Shown piece by piece: positions 1-8,539 of a stretch of DNA of 64,000 bases (its first letter is position 1; every line of letters starts with the position of its first letter). The notes under the pieces were generated by a model, which was not told where the DNA came from, did not search any database, and saw only the letters and a list, made by a program, of their open reading frames with translations. Origin of the DNA: Limnobacter litoralis (GTDB lineage: Bacteria > Pseudomonadota > Gammaproteobacteria > Burkholderiales > Burkholderiaceae_B). Location: assembly GCF_030160455.1 (NCBI RefSeq), contig NZ_BSOJ01000004.1, positions 26,380 to 90,379 on the forward strand, read 5' to 3'. Both the position numbers and the translations under genes were made by a program.

Positions 1-362
1 ACTGCGAGGTGGTGTTCGATTCCACTCTGAAGCAGATGATGTTCAATTTGCTGGACAATGCCTTTGAGGCCTCGCCCAAGTGGGTGGGGTTGCGCGTGGC
101 TGCCCGTGAAGGCACCTTGATTTTTACGGTCACCGATCAGGGGCCCGGTTTTCCGGCCTACATGCTTCGGCAATTGGGCAAGCCGTATCAATCCACCAAG
201 GGGCGGGCTGGCGGTGGGCTTGGGCTGTTTCTGGTGGTGAATGTGGCGCGTACGCTGGGCGGGGCCGTTCAGGCTGAAAACCTGCCTGACAAGGGTGCCA
301 AAATTGAGGTGACGCTGCCCTTGTCGTCCATTTTGTTTGAAGGAGAAACCCGCAGTGAGTGA
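1..362 (+). CDS. regB: Sensor histidine kinase RegB/PrrB type, C-terminal part (5' end outside window)
   Basis: This is the ATP-binding end of a membrane redox-sensing histidine kinase that would phosphorylate the regulator encoded next to it. The reading frame is open from the first bases of the window, so the gene begins upstream and the membrane and H-box regions are not visible. The visible part has the N box (NLLDNAFEASP), a G1 box (TDQGPGF) and a glycine-rich G2 box (GGGLGLFLV), in the order of a HATPase_c domain. RegB/PrrB kinases have this type of C terminus and are paired with RegA, which fits the downstream gene. The frame ends at TGA 360-362 and overlaps the RegA start by 8 bp, suggesting coupled translation. 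The assignment to RegB rather than another kinase rests mainly on the neighbour. Confidence 0.85.
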   Translation, partial: CEVVFDSTLKQMMFNLLDNAFEASPKWVGLRVAAREGTLIFTVTDQGPGFPAYMLRQLGKPYQSTKGRAGGGLGLFLVVNVARTLGGAVQAENLPDKGAKIEVTLPLSSILFEGETRSE

Positions 363-891
363 AAAGCCCGTGTTGATGATCGTGGAAGACGACACGGCGT
401 TTGCCAAGGCGCTGGGGCGTTCGTTCGAGCGCCGTGGCTATGAAGTACACCTGGCCACCAATCTGGATGAAACCACGCAAGCCCTGCAACAGATCAATCC
501 GAGCCATGCAGTGGTGGATCTCAAACTGAATGACAACTCTTCAGGTCTGGACTGTGTTCAGGCGCTTCACGCCCACAATGAAGACATGCTGATTGTCGTG
601 TTGACGGGTTACGCCAGCATCAATACGGCAGTCGAGGCGATCAAGCTGGGCGCTTGCCAGTACCTGGCCAAACCGTCCAACACAGACGACATCGAGGCCG
701 CTTTTGGTCACGTGGCAGGCACCGAGACGGTGTCGTTCACGAATCGGTCTACCTCCATCAAAACGCTGGAGTGGGAACGCATTCACGAGGTGTTGGCCGA
801 GACCAACTTCAACATTTCAGAAACGGCAAGGCGGCTGGGCATGCACCGACGCACGCTGGCCCGAAAACTCGAAAAGCAACGCGTGAAATAA
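355..891 (+). CDS. regA: Response regulator RegA/PrrA/ActR family
   Basis: A 178-residue redox-response transcription factor. The receiver domain covers about residues 1-115, with the acidic pocket at E11-D13, the phospho-acceptor D55 (VVDLKL), T85 and K107. A Fis-type helix-turn-helix at about residues 153-174 (ISETARRLGMHRRTL) is nearly the invariant RegA DNA-binding helix. There is no AAA+ domain, as is normal for RegA. I choose GTG 355 because AAGGAG stands about 10 bases upstream; a longer reading from TTG 337 would include the ribosome-binding site. It overlaps regB by 8 bp. In other proteobacteria RegA adjusts respiration, carbon and nitrogen metabolism to redox state; its targets here cannot be seen. 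Confidence 0.92.
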   Translation: MSEKPVLMIVEDDTAFAKALGRSFERRGYEVHLATNLDETTQALQQINPSHAVVDLKLNDNSSGLDCVQALHAHNEDMLIVVLTGYASINTAVEAIKLGACQYLAKPSNTDDIEAAFGHVAGTETVSFTNRSTSIKTLEWERIHEVLAETNFNISETARRLGMHRRTLARKLEKQRVK

Positions 892-946
892 AACAGTTGC
901 GAGTAATTGTGTTGAAATGTTTTGCAATGTGTTGTAAAACTTAAGC

Positions 947-1807
947 ATGGCAGTTTCAAGCAGCAGCAGTATGGAAACCACACAAGAACTCAAACTCGAC
1001 CCGAATCAGGTTGTTCCGCTTTACCACCAAATCTATCTCATTCTCCGCGAAAAAATACTGGAAGGTCATTACGACACCCATCCTTTGCCTGGTGAATTGG
1101 TGCTGGCCGAGCAGTTCAATGTGTCGCGGGTGACCATGCGGCGGGCCTTGCAAGACCTCGTCAAAGAGGGCTTGGTGGCGCGAGGGCGTGGCAAAGGCAC
1201 TTTCGTCAAGCCCCGCGTGGAAGACCCGGGCACGGGTCAGTATCAAACCCTCAGCGCGTCAGCCATGCGCCTGCAAGCCAGCGGCGATTCATCCGATCTG
1301 CAGTTGATTACTTCCAAGCGAATCATTCCCTCCGCCGATGTGGCCACATTGCTACATTTGCCGAGCGATGCCGTGGTTGAAAAGCTGATCCGGGTGCGGC
1401 AGCTGAACAAACAGCCGATTGCCCACCTCACGAGCTACATTCCCGAAGATTTGTCGGGCAGGTTGTGCCGCAGGCGCTTGCGTGAATTTCCGATTTTGAT
1501 GTTGCTCGAAGAAGCCGGCGTCAAAGTCACCAAGGCTCGTCAAACCATCTCGGCCCGCTTGGCCGATTCTGCCGTGGCGTTTGCTTTGGGCGTGCCGGTC
1601 GGCGCGCCATTGCTGTCGATTACAAGGGTGGCTTACGACGAAAAGGGCAGGCCGGTGCAATTGCTGCGCGGCCTGTATCGTCCCGATCGCTACGATTACC
1701 GCATCGAGCTGTCCAGAAAAGAGGTCAAGGGCCAATCTTCCTGGCAGCACGTCAACGAGGTTGAGTTTGCCTTTGAGAAACACCAGTCTGCGCTGGATTC
1801 CCTGTAG
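947..1807 (+). CDS. GntR-family transcriptional regulator, HutC subfamily (UTRA domain)
   Basis: A 286-residue repressor-type protein. A winged helix-turn-helix spans about residues 20-88 (VSRVTMRRALQDL is the recognition helix, followed by the GRGKGTFV wing). A UTRA effector-binding domain spans about residues 105-250 and includes the typical PIAHLTSYIP segment. HutC-type regulators bind small metabolites such as sugar phosphates, urocanate or organic acids; the effector cannot be told from the sequence. ATG 947 is the first start, and another ATG at 971 would shorten the protein by eight residues. No transport or catabolic operon lies beside it (the next gene is a thioesterase on the other strand), so its target is unknown. 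Confidence 0.88.
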   Translation: MAVSSSSSMETTQELKLDPNQVVPLYHQIYLILREKILEGHYDTHPLPGELVLAEQFNVSRVTMRRALQDLVKEGLVARGRGKGTFVKPRVEDPGTGQYQTLSASAMRLQASGDSSDLQLITSKRIIPSADVATLLHLPSDAVVEKLIRVRQLNKQPIAHLTSYIPEDLSGRLCRRRLREFPILMLLEEAGVKVTKARQTISARLADSAVAFALGVPVGAPLLSITRVAYDEKGRPVQLLRGLYRPDRYDYRIELSRKEVKGQSSWQHVNEVEFAFEKHQSALDSL

Positions 1808-1816
1808 GCCGGTTTC

Positions 1817-2224
1817 TTATTTCAAAGGGTCAACCGGGCGTGGCTTGCGGTCATTGTCTACGGCCACGTAAGTGACGTAGGCCTCAGTAACCTTGGCCAC
1901 CTGGTCGGGCTGCAGGCGACGCTGTGCATACACTTCCACATAGATCTGAATGGAAGTTCGGCCCACTTTCGTGATTTCGGCGTAAAAACTGCACAAGTCA
2001 CCCACAAAAACCGGTTCTTTGAACACGAACGAATTCACCGCTACGGTTGCAATGCGGCCCTTGGCATGGGCTGTGGCAGGCACCGAGCCGGCCAGGTCAA
2101 CCTGCGACATGATCCAGCCGCCAAACACGTCACCCGCAGCGTTGGAGTCTTTGGGCATCGGGATGACGCGAATCACAGGTTCACGGTCGACGGGCAGCAA
2201 TACGGGTTCAATCTGGGTGTTCAT
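1817..2224 (-). CDS. Acyl-CoA thioesterase, YciA-like hotdog fold
   Basis: A 135-residue single hotdog-domain protein. The N-terminal stretch PKDSNAAGDVFGGWIMSQVD is the typical YciA/BFIT active-site segment, with the catalytic Asp near residue 32 and the helix that begins at GGW. Family members hydrolyse short to long acyl-CoA thioesters in the cytoplasm and are close to this length. The gene ends 9 bp from the convergent GntR-family regulator. On the same strand the SDR gene lies about 60 bp upstream of its start, so the two may share a transcript. Substrate range cannot be read from the sequence. Confidence 0.88.
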   Translation of the reverse strand: MNTQIEPVLLPVDREPVIRVIPMPKDSNAAGDVFGGWIMSQVDLAGSVPATAHAKGRIATVAVNSFVFKEPVFVGDLCSFYAEITKVGRTSIQIYVEVYAQRRLQPDQVAKVTEAYVTYVAVDNDRKPRPVDPLK

Positions 2225-2285
2225 GACAAGGTGTTTTTCAGTTTTTCAAGGCCTTATTGTACCTTGCCGCCCCCTTTGAGCCGCG

Positions 2286-3104
2286 TTATTCCGACTGTTT
2301 TCCGCCGTGTTCCTTGTCAAGAGCCTTGCGCGCCATGTTGTCGATGACTTGCGGAATGAAGGGTTTGAGTTTCAGGCCCAGTCGACCCTGTGCCGTCATG
2401 ACCCACTCGCGTTTGCGGCTTTCCATTGCGGCTACCATTTCTTCCACGCACTGTTCAACCGACATGGCGCCGGTCTCACTCAGGCCCGACACATTGGCTT
2501 TCTGCCCCTTGGCATTCAGGCCGTTGCGGCGAATCTCGGTGTCCACCACGCCCGGAAAAATGGCGCACACGTCCACGCCCGTGCCCATGAGCTCGATACG
2601 CAGCGCTTCCATAAAGCCGCTCATGGCAAACTTGCTGGTGCAGTAGGTGGTTCGGGCGGGTACGCCGGTTTTTCCGGCCAGGCTCGACACGCCCACGATC
2701 AACCCCTTGGATTCTTTGATGGCGGGCAGAATGCGTTTGGTAATCCAGATCATGCTCATCACATTGATGCGGAACAGGCGCTCAAAGGTGCCCAAGTCTT
2801 CAATGTCTTCAAACCAGGCGTGCATGGAAACGCCAGCGTTGTTGATCACCACGTCCATGCGCCCATAGGCTTGAACCGCCTGATCAACCATGCGTTCGCA
2901 CTGGTCTTGTTCGCTCACGTCACAGGCGATGCACAGGGCTTTGCCGCCTGCGTCTTCCACCTGCAGTGCCACTTCACGCAACTTGTCCAGGCGCCTGGCC
3001 ACCAGCACGAGTTTATTGCCCGGTGCAAGTCGAATGGCCAACGCCGCACCAATGCCCTCTGAGGCACCTGTGACCAAAATCACCTTGTTTCGAATACCGC
3101 TCAT
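2286..3104 (-). CDS. SDR-family oxidoreductase
   Basis: A 272-residue classical short-chain dehydrogenase/reductase. The NAD(P)-binding motif TGASEGIG is at residues 12-19, the NNAG motif at 88-91, a catalytic Ser at 140/141, and the YxxxK pair is Y154 and K158 (YCTSK). Basic residues after strand 2 (VARRLDK) suggest NADP(H) rather than NAD preference. The protein has an SDR core plus a roughly 30-residue C-terminal extension. ATG 3104 follows a plausible ribosome-binding site. The neighbours (an acyl-CoA thioesterase downstream and an ABC exporter divergently upstream) do not identify the substrate. Confidence 0.87.
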   Translation of the reverse strand: MSGIRNKVILVTGASEGIGAALAIRLAPGNKLVLVARRLDKLREVALQVEDAGGKALCIACDVSEQDQCERMVDQAVQAYGRMDVVINNAGVSMHAWFEDIEDLGTFERLFRINVMSMIWITKRILPAIKESKGLIVGVSSLAGKTGVPARTTYCTSKFAMSGFMEALRIELMGTGVDVCAIFPGVVDTEIRRNGLNAKGQKANVSGLSETGAMSVEQCVEEMVAAMESRKREWVMTAQGRLGLKLKPFIPQVIDNMARKALDKEHGGKQSE

Positions 3105-3181
3105 TTGTCTGTCTCCTGTCTACGCCCTTGGTGGCGTGGTGATAGCATGGGTTTTTGTTGTTTTTGAAGCAGAAGTATCGC

Positions 3182-5020
3182 ATGCGCAGACACGGCACAA
3201 CCGAACCCGAAGCAGGCAGACCCCGAAACCGAAGTGATTGGGAAACCGTGGGCCTGCTCTTTCCTTATTTGTGGCGCTACAAATGGCGTGTCATGCTGGC
3301 CATTGCGTGCCTGGTGTCGGCCAAAGGGGCCAACCTGGGTGTGCCACTGCTGCTTAAAAAGCTGATTGATTATTTCGAGCCACTGCTGAAAAACGACGCA
3401 CTGTTGACAGCAGCGGCCATGCCCGCCGCACTGTTGCTGGCCTACGGCGCTTTGCGCCTGTCCACGACTGTATTCACTGAATTGCGAGAGTTGCTGTTTG
3501 CACGCGTCACCCAAAGTGCCGTGCGCTCGATTGCCATACAGGTTTTTGATTATCTGCATGCCCTCTCGATGCGTTTTCACCTGGACCGGCAAACTGGCGG
3601 TGTCACGCGTGACATCGAGCGTGGTTCAAGGGCCATTTCAAGCCTGGTCAGCTACACCCTGTACAGCATTTTGCCCACGCTGGTTGAAATCACGTTGGTG
3701 GTGGGGTACCTGTTTATTCACTATGAAATCTGGTTTTCGGCCATCACTGGCGTGGCGCTGGTCAGCTACATCGTGTTCACAGTGAAGGTCACCGAATGGC
3801 GCACCCATTTCCGCCGCACCATGAACGACCTCGATTCAAAAGCCAACGTGCGGGCGGTGGACTCGCTGATTAATTTTGAGACCGTGAAGTATTTTGGCAA
3901 TGAACGGTTTGAATCCGAACGGTACGGCAAAAGCATGAAAGCCTGGCAAGAGGCCGCCATCGATTCCCAACGTTCGCTGACCCTTCTAAACACGGGGCAA
4001 AGTGCCATCATCGCCGTGGCGGTCACCGCTGTGCTGTGGCGCGCGGCGCTGGGGGTACTCGACAAATCAATGACGCTGGGCGATCTGGTGCTGGTCAATG
4101 CCTTCATGATTCAGTTGTACATTCCACTTAATTTTTTGGGTGTCATTTACCGTGAAATCAAGCAGGCACTGGCAGACATCGAGCGCATGTTCAGTCTGCT
4201 GGACCAGAATCAAGAGGTGGTGGACAAGCCCGGTGCGCCCGCGTTGCAAGTGCAGGGCGCACGCATTGAATTCAGGCAGGTGGGCTTTGCCTACGACAAA
4301 CGGCGAGAAGTCATTCGCAACCTCAGTTTTGATGTGCCCGCCGGACACACTGTGGCCGTGGTTGGGCACAGTGGCGCTGGCAAATCCACCCTGTCAAGGT
4401 TGCTGTACCGCTTTTACGATGTCACTTCCGGGGCCATTCTGATCGACGGGCAGGACATTCGCGAGGTGTCGCAAAGCTCGCTCCGATCCAGCATCGGCAT
4501 CGTTCCGCAAGACACTGTGCTTTTCAATGACACCATTGCCTACAACATTGCGTACGGTCGCCCGTCGGCCAGCCGTGAAGAGGTTGAGCAAGCTGCCCGG
4601 GCGGCGCACATTCACGATTTTGTGCTGACCCTGCCCGATGGGTATGACACGCGCGTGGGTGAACGCGGTCTGAAGCTTTCGGGGGGTGAAAAGCAGCGGG
4701 TGGCCATTGCACGAACCATTTTGAAAAATCCGTCCATCCTGATTTTTGACGAGGCCACTTCGGCGCTGGATTCCCGTTCCGAGCGGGCGATTCAGCAGGA
4801 ACTGAACGCGCTGTCCCGCAACCGCACCACCTTGATCGTTGCCCACAGGTTGTCCACAATTGTGCATGCCCACCGCATTCTGGTGATGGGGCAGGGTGAG
4901 TTGATCGAGCAGGGCACCCATCGGGAGTTGCTAGAAAAGAACGGCGAATACGCTCGCATGTGGGCGATTCAGCTGCACAGCCAGCAGGAAAAGGACACCT
5001 ATGGAAACCAAATGGCTTGA
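3182..5020 (+). CDS. ABC exporter with fused permease and ATPase, Atm1/HMT type
   Basis: A 612-residue half-transporter with an N-terminal six-helix membrane domain (about residues 25-330) fused to an ATPase domain. Walker A is GHSGAGKST at about residue 394, the signature LSGGEKQR at about 499, and Walker B ILIFDEATSALD at about 518. The segment SLINFETVKYFGNE in the membrane domain is characteristic of Atm1/HMT1-type exporters, which move glutathione-linked sulfur or heavy-metal conjugates. ATG 3182 is chosen over TTG 3155 because the sequence from there on resembles family N termini. The last 20 bp overlap the LysR gene, so the two are probably cotranscribed. Confidence 0.88.
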   Translation: MRRHGTTEPEAGRPRNRSDWETVGLLFPYLWRYKWRVMLAIACLVSAKGANLGVPLLLKKLIDYFEPLLKNDALLTAAAMPAALLLAYGALRLSTTVFTELRELLFARVTQSAVRSIAIQVFDYLHALSMRFHLDRQTGGVTRDIERGSRAISSLVSYTLYSILPTLVEITLVVGYLFIHYEIWFSAITGVALVSYIVFTVKVTEWRTHFRRTMNDLDSKANVRAVDSLINFETVKYFGNERFESERYGKSMKAWQEAAIDSQRSLTLLNTGQSAIIAVAVTAVLWRAALGVLDKSMTLGDLVLVNAFMIQLYIPLNFLGVIYREIKQALADIERMFSLLDQNQEVVDKPGAPALQVQGARIEFRQVGFAYDKRREVIRNLSFDVPAGHTVAVVGHSGAGKSTLSRLLYRFYDVTSGAILIDGQDIREVSQSSLRSSIGIVPQDTVLFNDTIAYNIAYGRPSASREEVEQAARAAHIHDFVLTLPDGYDTRVGERGLKLSGGEKQRVAIARTILKNPSILIFDEATSALDSRSERAIQQELNALSRNRTTLIVAHRLSTIVHAHRILVMGQGELIEQGTHRELLEKNGEYARMWAIQLHSQQEKDTYGNQMA

Positions 5021-5918
5021 AGATTTTGTTGCGCTCGCACAGACGCGCAACTTTTCAAAAGCTGCCAACATGCGCTGTGTCACTCAGCCCGCATTCTCAA
5101 GGCGGATTCAGTCCCTTGAGGCCTGGCTGGGGTGCGAATTGATTGACCGCAGTGCCTACCCAACCCGCTTGAGCAACCAGGGTGAGGTCTTTTACGAGCA
5201 GGCGCTGGAGATGCTGGAGCGGATTCGAGAAACCCGCACCTTGTTGCAGGGCGGTGTTTCCAACACTCGGCAGGTCATCCGGCTGGTGGTGCCACACACC
5301 TTGGCTTACAGCATGACACCCTTCTGGGTGCGCAGTCTTCGGGACTCGTTGAAGACGCAACATCCGGAAGTGTCGTTCCAGCTGACTGCCAAAAACATCC
5401 ACGATGCTGTGCTGCATTTCACGGACGGCGCTTGCGACTTTCTGGTGTGCTACCACCACAGCCGCGAGCCCATTGATCTCGACAGCAGCAAGTACGAAGT
5501 CAAACTGCTCGGGGTTGAAGAGTTCAAGCCCTTCAGTCTGCCGGGTCCGGATGGCAAACCCCTTTACACGCTGGATGCGCTGGCACCGCTGGCTGTGCCG
5601 GTGTTGACCTATTCCAGGCACGCCTATTTGTCCCGCATGACTGACCTTGCATTGGAGCAGGGGCCCCGGTTTCTTAAAAAGAGTTTGTTTGAAACGGACA
5701 TGTCCGAAAGTTTGAAGGCCATGTGCGAGTCGGGTCTTGGGGTGGCGTGGTTGCCCAGCAGTGCGGTGGCTTCCGACGTGCAGTCAAGGCTGGTGCCGCT
5801 GGATGGTCCTTACAAAATCGAGATGGAAATGCGCCTTTTTAGGCGGATACCGAGGGGCAAAGAGCACAATCAGATGGCGGATCTGCTCGATCAGGCCTGG
5901 CGCAGTTGGCCAGACTAA
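5001..5918 (+). CDS. LysR-family regulator similar to HypT (YjiE)
   Basis: A 305-residue LysR regulator. The N terminus METKWLEDFVALAQTRNFS followed by QPAFSRRIQSLE, and the later segments TYSRHAY and GLGVAWLPSSA, resemble E. coli HypT, the hypochlorite-activated regulator. The DNA-binding domain covers about residues 1-65 and the effector domain about 95-300. It starts inside the end of the ABC exporter gene (20 bp overlap), an unusual same-strand arrangement for a LysR gene, and implies translational coupling. E. coli HypT is activated by methionine oxidation; whether this homologue keeps that mechanism is uncertain. Confidence 0.82.
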   Translation: METKWLEDFVALAQTRNFSKAANMRCVTQPAFSRRIQSLEAWLGCELIDRSAYPTRLSNQGEVFYEQALEMLERIRETRTLLQGGVSNTRQVIRLVVPHTLAYSMTPFWVRSLRDSLKTQHPEVSFQLTAKNIHDAVLHFTDGACDFLVCYHHSREPIDLDSSKYEVKLLGVEEFKPFSLPGPDGKPLYTLDALAPLAVPVLTYSRHAYLSRMTDLALEQGPRFLKKSLFETDMSESLKAMCESGLGVAWLPSSAVASDVQSRLVPLDGPYKIEMEMRLFRRIPRGKEHNQMADLLDQAWRSWPD

Positions 5919-6045
5919 CCCCCGGACTAGTGATGCAAGGCAGGGGTGGTTTTGGATTATGCAATTCATGCATGATCTAATGCCGAGAATGAATTGGGAA
6001 GAATTCTAATTCAGTTTTAGGATTACTTCCTTTCTGTATCAAGGG

Positions 6046-7470
6046 ATGCACATGGCCAAGGCAAATTCAGAATACCGTGTTGAGAAAGACCTGCTCGGTG
6101 AGAAGAAAATTCCTGCCAACGCCTACTGGGGGGTGCACACCAGCCGGGCCATCGAAAACTACCAGATCTCCGGTTTCCATCTCTCCAACGCGCCCGATCT
6201 CATCAATGCCCTGGCGGCGGTCAAAATGGCAGCAGTCAAGGCCAACGCTGATCTGGATGTCATTCCGCGCAACATTGCCGACGCCATTGTCAAAGCCTGC
6301 CGTGAAATTCGCAGTGGTCAACTGCACGATCAGTTCGTGGTCGATGTCATTCAGGGTGGGGCTGGCACGTCCACCAACATGAATGCCAATGAAGTGATCG
6401 CCAACCGGGCCATTGAAATTCTGGGAGGCGTCAAGGGCGATTACAAGCTGGTGCATCCGATTGAACATGTCAACGCCTCGCAAAGCACCAACGACGTGTA
6501 CCCAACCGCCGTCAAGATTGGGCTGATCAGCGCCATCTCCGGTTTGCTGGAGGCGATGGAAAATCTCAAAGAAGCCTTCGGTGAAAAAGCCTTCGAGTTT
6601 CGAAAAATCCTGAAAATCGGGCGCACCCAGCTGCAAGACGCAGTGCCCATGACCTTGGGGCAAGAGTTTTCGACCTACTCCGTCATGATTGGCGAAGACA
6701 TTCAACGGGTTAAAGAAGCCATCAATCTGATTCTTGAAATCAACCTGGGTGCCACTGCAATCGGCACCGGCATCAACACCGATCCGGAATACGCCGCCCG
6801 GGCGCGTCATTACCTTGAAGACATCACTCAACTGGGCTTGGTCACTGCGGCCGACCTCGTTGAGGCCACACAAGACACGGGCTCTTTTGTGCAACTTTCC
6901 GGGGTGTTGAAGCGGGTGGCGGTCAAGCTCTCCAAAATCTGCAATGACCTTCGCTTGTTGTCTTCCGGGCCGCAGGCCGGCTTGAACGAGATCAACCTGC
7001 CACCCCGCGCCGCAGGTTCATCCATCATGCCCGGCAAGGTCAACCCCGTCATTCCCGAGGTCGTCAATCAAGTGGCCTTTGAAGTGATCGGCAACGACAT
7101 GACGGTGACCATGGCCGCAGAGGCCGGGCAGCTACAGTTGAATGCGTTTGAACCCATCATTGCGTGGAGTTTGTTCAAAAGCATTTTCCACCTGACGGCC
7201 GCTTGCAAAACCCTGACCAAAAATTGCGTATTAGGGATTACCGCAAATGAGGCGCTTTTGAACCAAAGAGTGCAGGAATCCGCCAGTTTGGCCACATCAC
7301 TCAATCCCTATATAGGCTATGATCAAGCATCGGAGATTGCCAAGACAGCCCTCAAAACCGGTCGACGTGTGTCAGATCTGGTTCTCGAGAAAGGCTTACT
7401 GTCAGAGCAGCAGCTGTCTGAAATACTCCGGCCCGAGGTTCTCACCATGCCTCGGAGGATAAAACTCTGA
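6046..7470 (+). CDS. aspA: Aspartate ammonia-lyase (aspartase)
   Basis: A 474-residue cytoplasmic enzyme that converts L-aspartate to fumarate and ammonia. The superfamily signature GSSIMPGKVNP lies at about residues 324-334 and contains the catalytic serine on its flexible loop. The upstream segments GGAGTSTNMNANEV and HPIEHVNASQSTNDV are the other two conserved blocks of the aspartase/fumarase family. The motif order and neighbours favour aspartase over class II fumarase: the next four genes import glutamate and aspartate. ATG 6046 or ATG 6052 could start it. The 127-bp leader contains small dyads (a 5-5-5 repeat at 5959-5973) whose role is unknown. Confidence 0.9.
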   Translation: MHMAKANSEYRVEKDLLGEKKIPANAYWGVHTSRAIENYQISGFHLSNAPDLINALAAVKMAAVKANADLDVIPRNIADAIVKACREIRSGQLHDQFVVDVIQGGAGTSTNMNANEVIANRAIEILGGVKGDYKLVHPIEHVNASQSTNDVYPTAVKIGLISAISGLLEAMENLKEAFGEKAFEFRKILKIGRTQLQDAVPMTLGQEFSTYSVMIGEDIQRVKEAINLILEINLGATAIGTGINTDPEYAARARHYLEDITQLGLVTAADLVEATQDTGSFVQLSGVLKRVAVKLSKICNDLRLLSSGPQAGLNEINLPPRAAGSSIMPGKVNPVIPEVVNQVAFEVIGNDMTVTMAAEAGQLQLNAFEPIIAWSLFKSIFHLTAACKTLTKNCVLGITANEALLNQRVQESASLATSLNPYIGYDQASEIAKTALKTGRRVSDLVLEKGLLSEQQLSEILRPEVLTMPRRIKL

Positions 7471-7508
7471 ATTCCGGTATGTGAAGTTGTCGCATTTCGG
7501 GGGTGTGT

Positions 7509-7532
7509 GCACATTTTGTGCGTTTATTTTTT
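7509..7532 (+). terminator. Weak hairpin with T-rich tail between aspA and gltI
   Basis: GCACA (7509-7513) pairs with TGTGC (7517-7521) over a 3-base loop and is followed by a T-rich run to 7532. The stem is short, so this would be a leaky terminator at best. It would lower readthrough from aspA into gltI. Confidence 0.35.
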
Positions 7533-7543
7533 AAGGAGCAAAA

Positions 7544-8443
7544 ATGAAACGTAATCTCCTCTTGGCCGCTATGGCGTGCGTTGGCCTCTCTGCCATCCAT
7601 CCAGCGCAGGCAGAAGACCTGACCGGTACATTAAAAAAAATCAAGGAAACCAACACGATCACCATCGGTTATCGTGAGTCGTCCGTTCCATTTTCTTATT
7701 TGGACGACAAACAAAAGCCAATCGGCTACGCGCTAGACCTCTGTTACAAGGTGGTTGACGCTGTAAAGGCCAAGCTGAATCTGCCGAACCTGAAAGTGGG
7801 CATGCAGCCTGTCACGTCCGCAAACCGTATTCCATTGATGCAAAACGGCACCATCGACATGGAATGTGGTTCAACCACCAATTCTGTCAAGCGCCAGGAA
7901 CAGGTATCCTTCGGTGACAACTACTTCGTCACCAGTGTGAAAGTGGTTGTGAAGAAAAACAGCGGCATTAACAGCCTGGCAGACCTGAACGGTCAGCCCA
8001 TTGCCACCACATCAGGCACCACATCCGTGCAATTGATCAAGGAAAACGAAAAAGGCTCCAAGATCGATTTCAAAACCATCTATGGCAAAGACCACGCTGA
8101 AAGCTTCTTGTTGGTGGCCAATGACCGCGCAAAAGCATTCGTGATGGATGACATTCTGATTGCTGGCCTGGTTGCCAACAGCAAAGACCCTCAGGATTAC
8201 AAATTCCTGCCTGAAGTACTGCACACCGAGCCTTACGCCATCATGCTGCGCAAAGACGACCCTGAATTCAAGAAAGTGGTGGACGACACCATGGTCAAGG
8301 TCATGAAGTCTGGCGAAGCCGAGAAACTGTACAACAAGTGGTTCATGTCACCCATTCCACCCAAAGGCGTGAATTTGAACTTCCCGATGTCACCCGAGTT
8401 GAAAGAGGCGTTTGCCCATCCAACTGACGCTGGTTCAAAATAA
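7544..8443 (+). CDS. gltI: Glutamate/aspartate ABC transporter, periplasmic binding protein
   Basis: A 299-residue solute-binding protein. The Sec signal peptide covers about residues 1-23, with cleavage after HPAQA. It is followed by the family-3 binding-protein fold: ITIGYRESSVPFSYLDDKQKPIGYALDLC is the conserved first half of the site, and the segment MECGSTTNSVKRQ is typical of GltI. The protein would capture acidic amino acids in the periplasm and deliver them to GltJK. The start follows a good AAGGAG site. A stable hairpin after this gene probably makes it more abundant than the membrane subunits. Confidence 0.92.
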   Translation: MKRNLLLAAMACVGLSAIHPAQAEDLTGTLKKIKETNTITIGYRESSVPFSYLDDKQKPIGYALDLCYKVVDAVKAKLNLPNLKVGMQPVTSANRIPLMQNGTIDMECGSTTNSVKRQEQVSFGDNYFVTSVKVVVKKNSGINSLADLNGQPIATTSGTTSVQLIKENEKGSKIDFKTIYGKDHAESFLLVANDRAKAFVMDDILIAGLVANSKDPQDYKFLPEVLHTEPYAIMLRKDDPEFKKVVDDTMVKVMKSGEAEKLYNKWFMSPIPPKGVNLNFPMSPELKEAFAHPTDAGSK

Positions 8444-8461
8444 GTTAGTCGTGTCGTGATG

Positions 8462-8500
8462 AAGGCCGGCCCTACGCAACAATCGTAAGCCGGCCTTTTC
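8462..8500 (+). terminator. Intra-operon hairpin (attenuator) between gltI and gltJ
   Basis: AAGGCCGGC (8462-8470) and GCCGGCCTT (8489-8497) form a perfect 9-bp stem around an 18-base loop, and TTCC follows. The T-run is short, so partial termination or 3'-end stabilisation of gltI mRNA is more likely than a full stop. Such elements are common after binding-protein genes in ABC operons. Confidence 0.65.
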
Positions 8501-8539
8501 CTTGAATTTGTCCGAGACGATCACTAGGGAGAAAACAAA

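Noticed and set aside
2307..3062. 251-codon open frame on the plus strand opposite the SDR gene
   Set aside because: It lies wholly antisense to a gene with clear SDR motifs and has a His- and Ala-rich, low-complexity translation with no recognisable family.
6067..6894. 275-codon minus-strand open frame opposite aspA
   Set aside because: It mirrors aspA codon structure and shows no start site or motif; the aspartase signature supports the plus strand.
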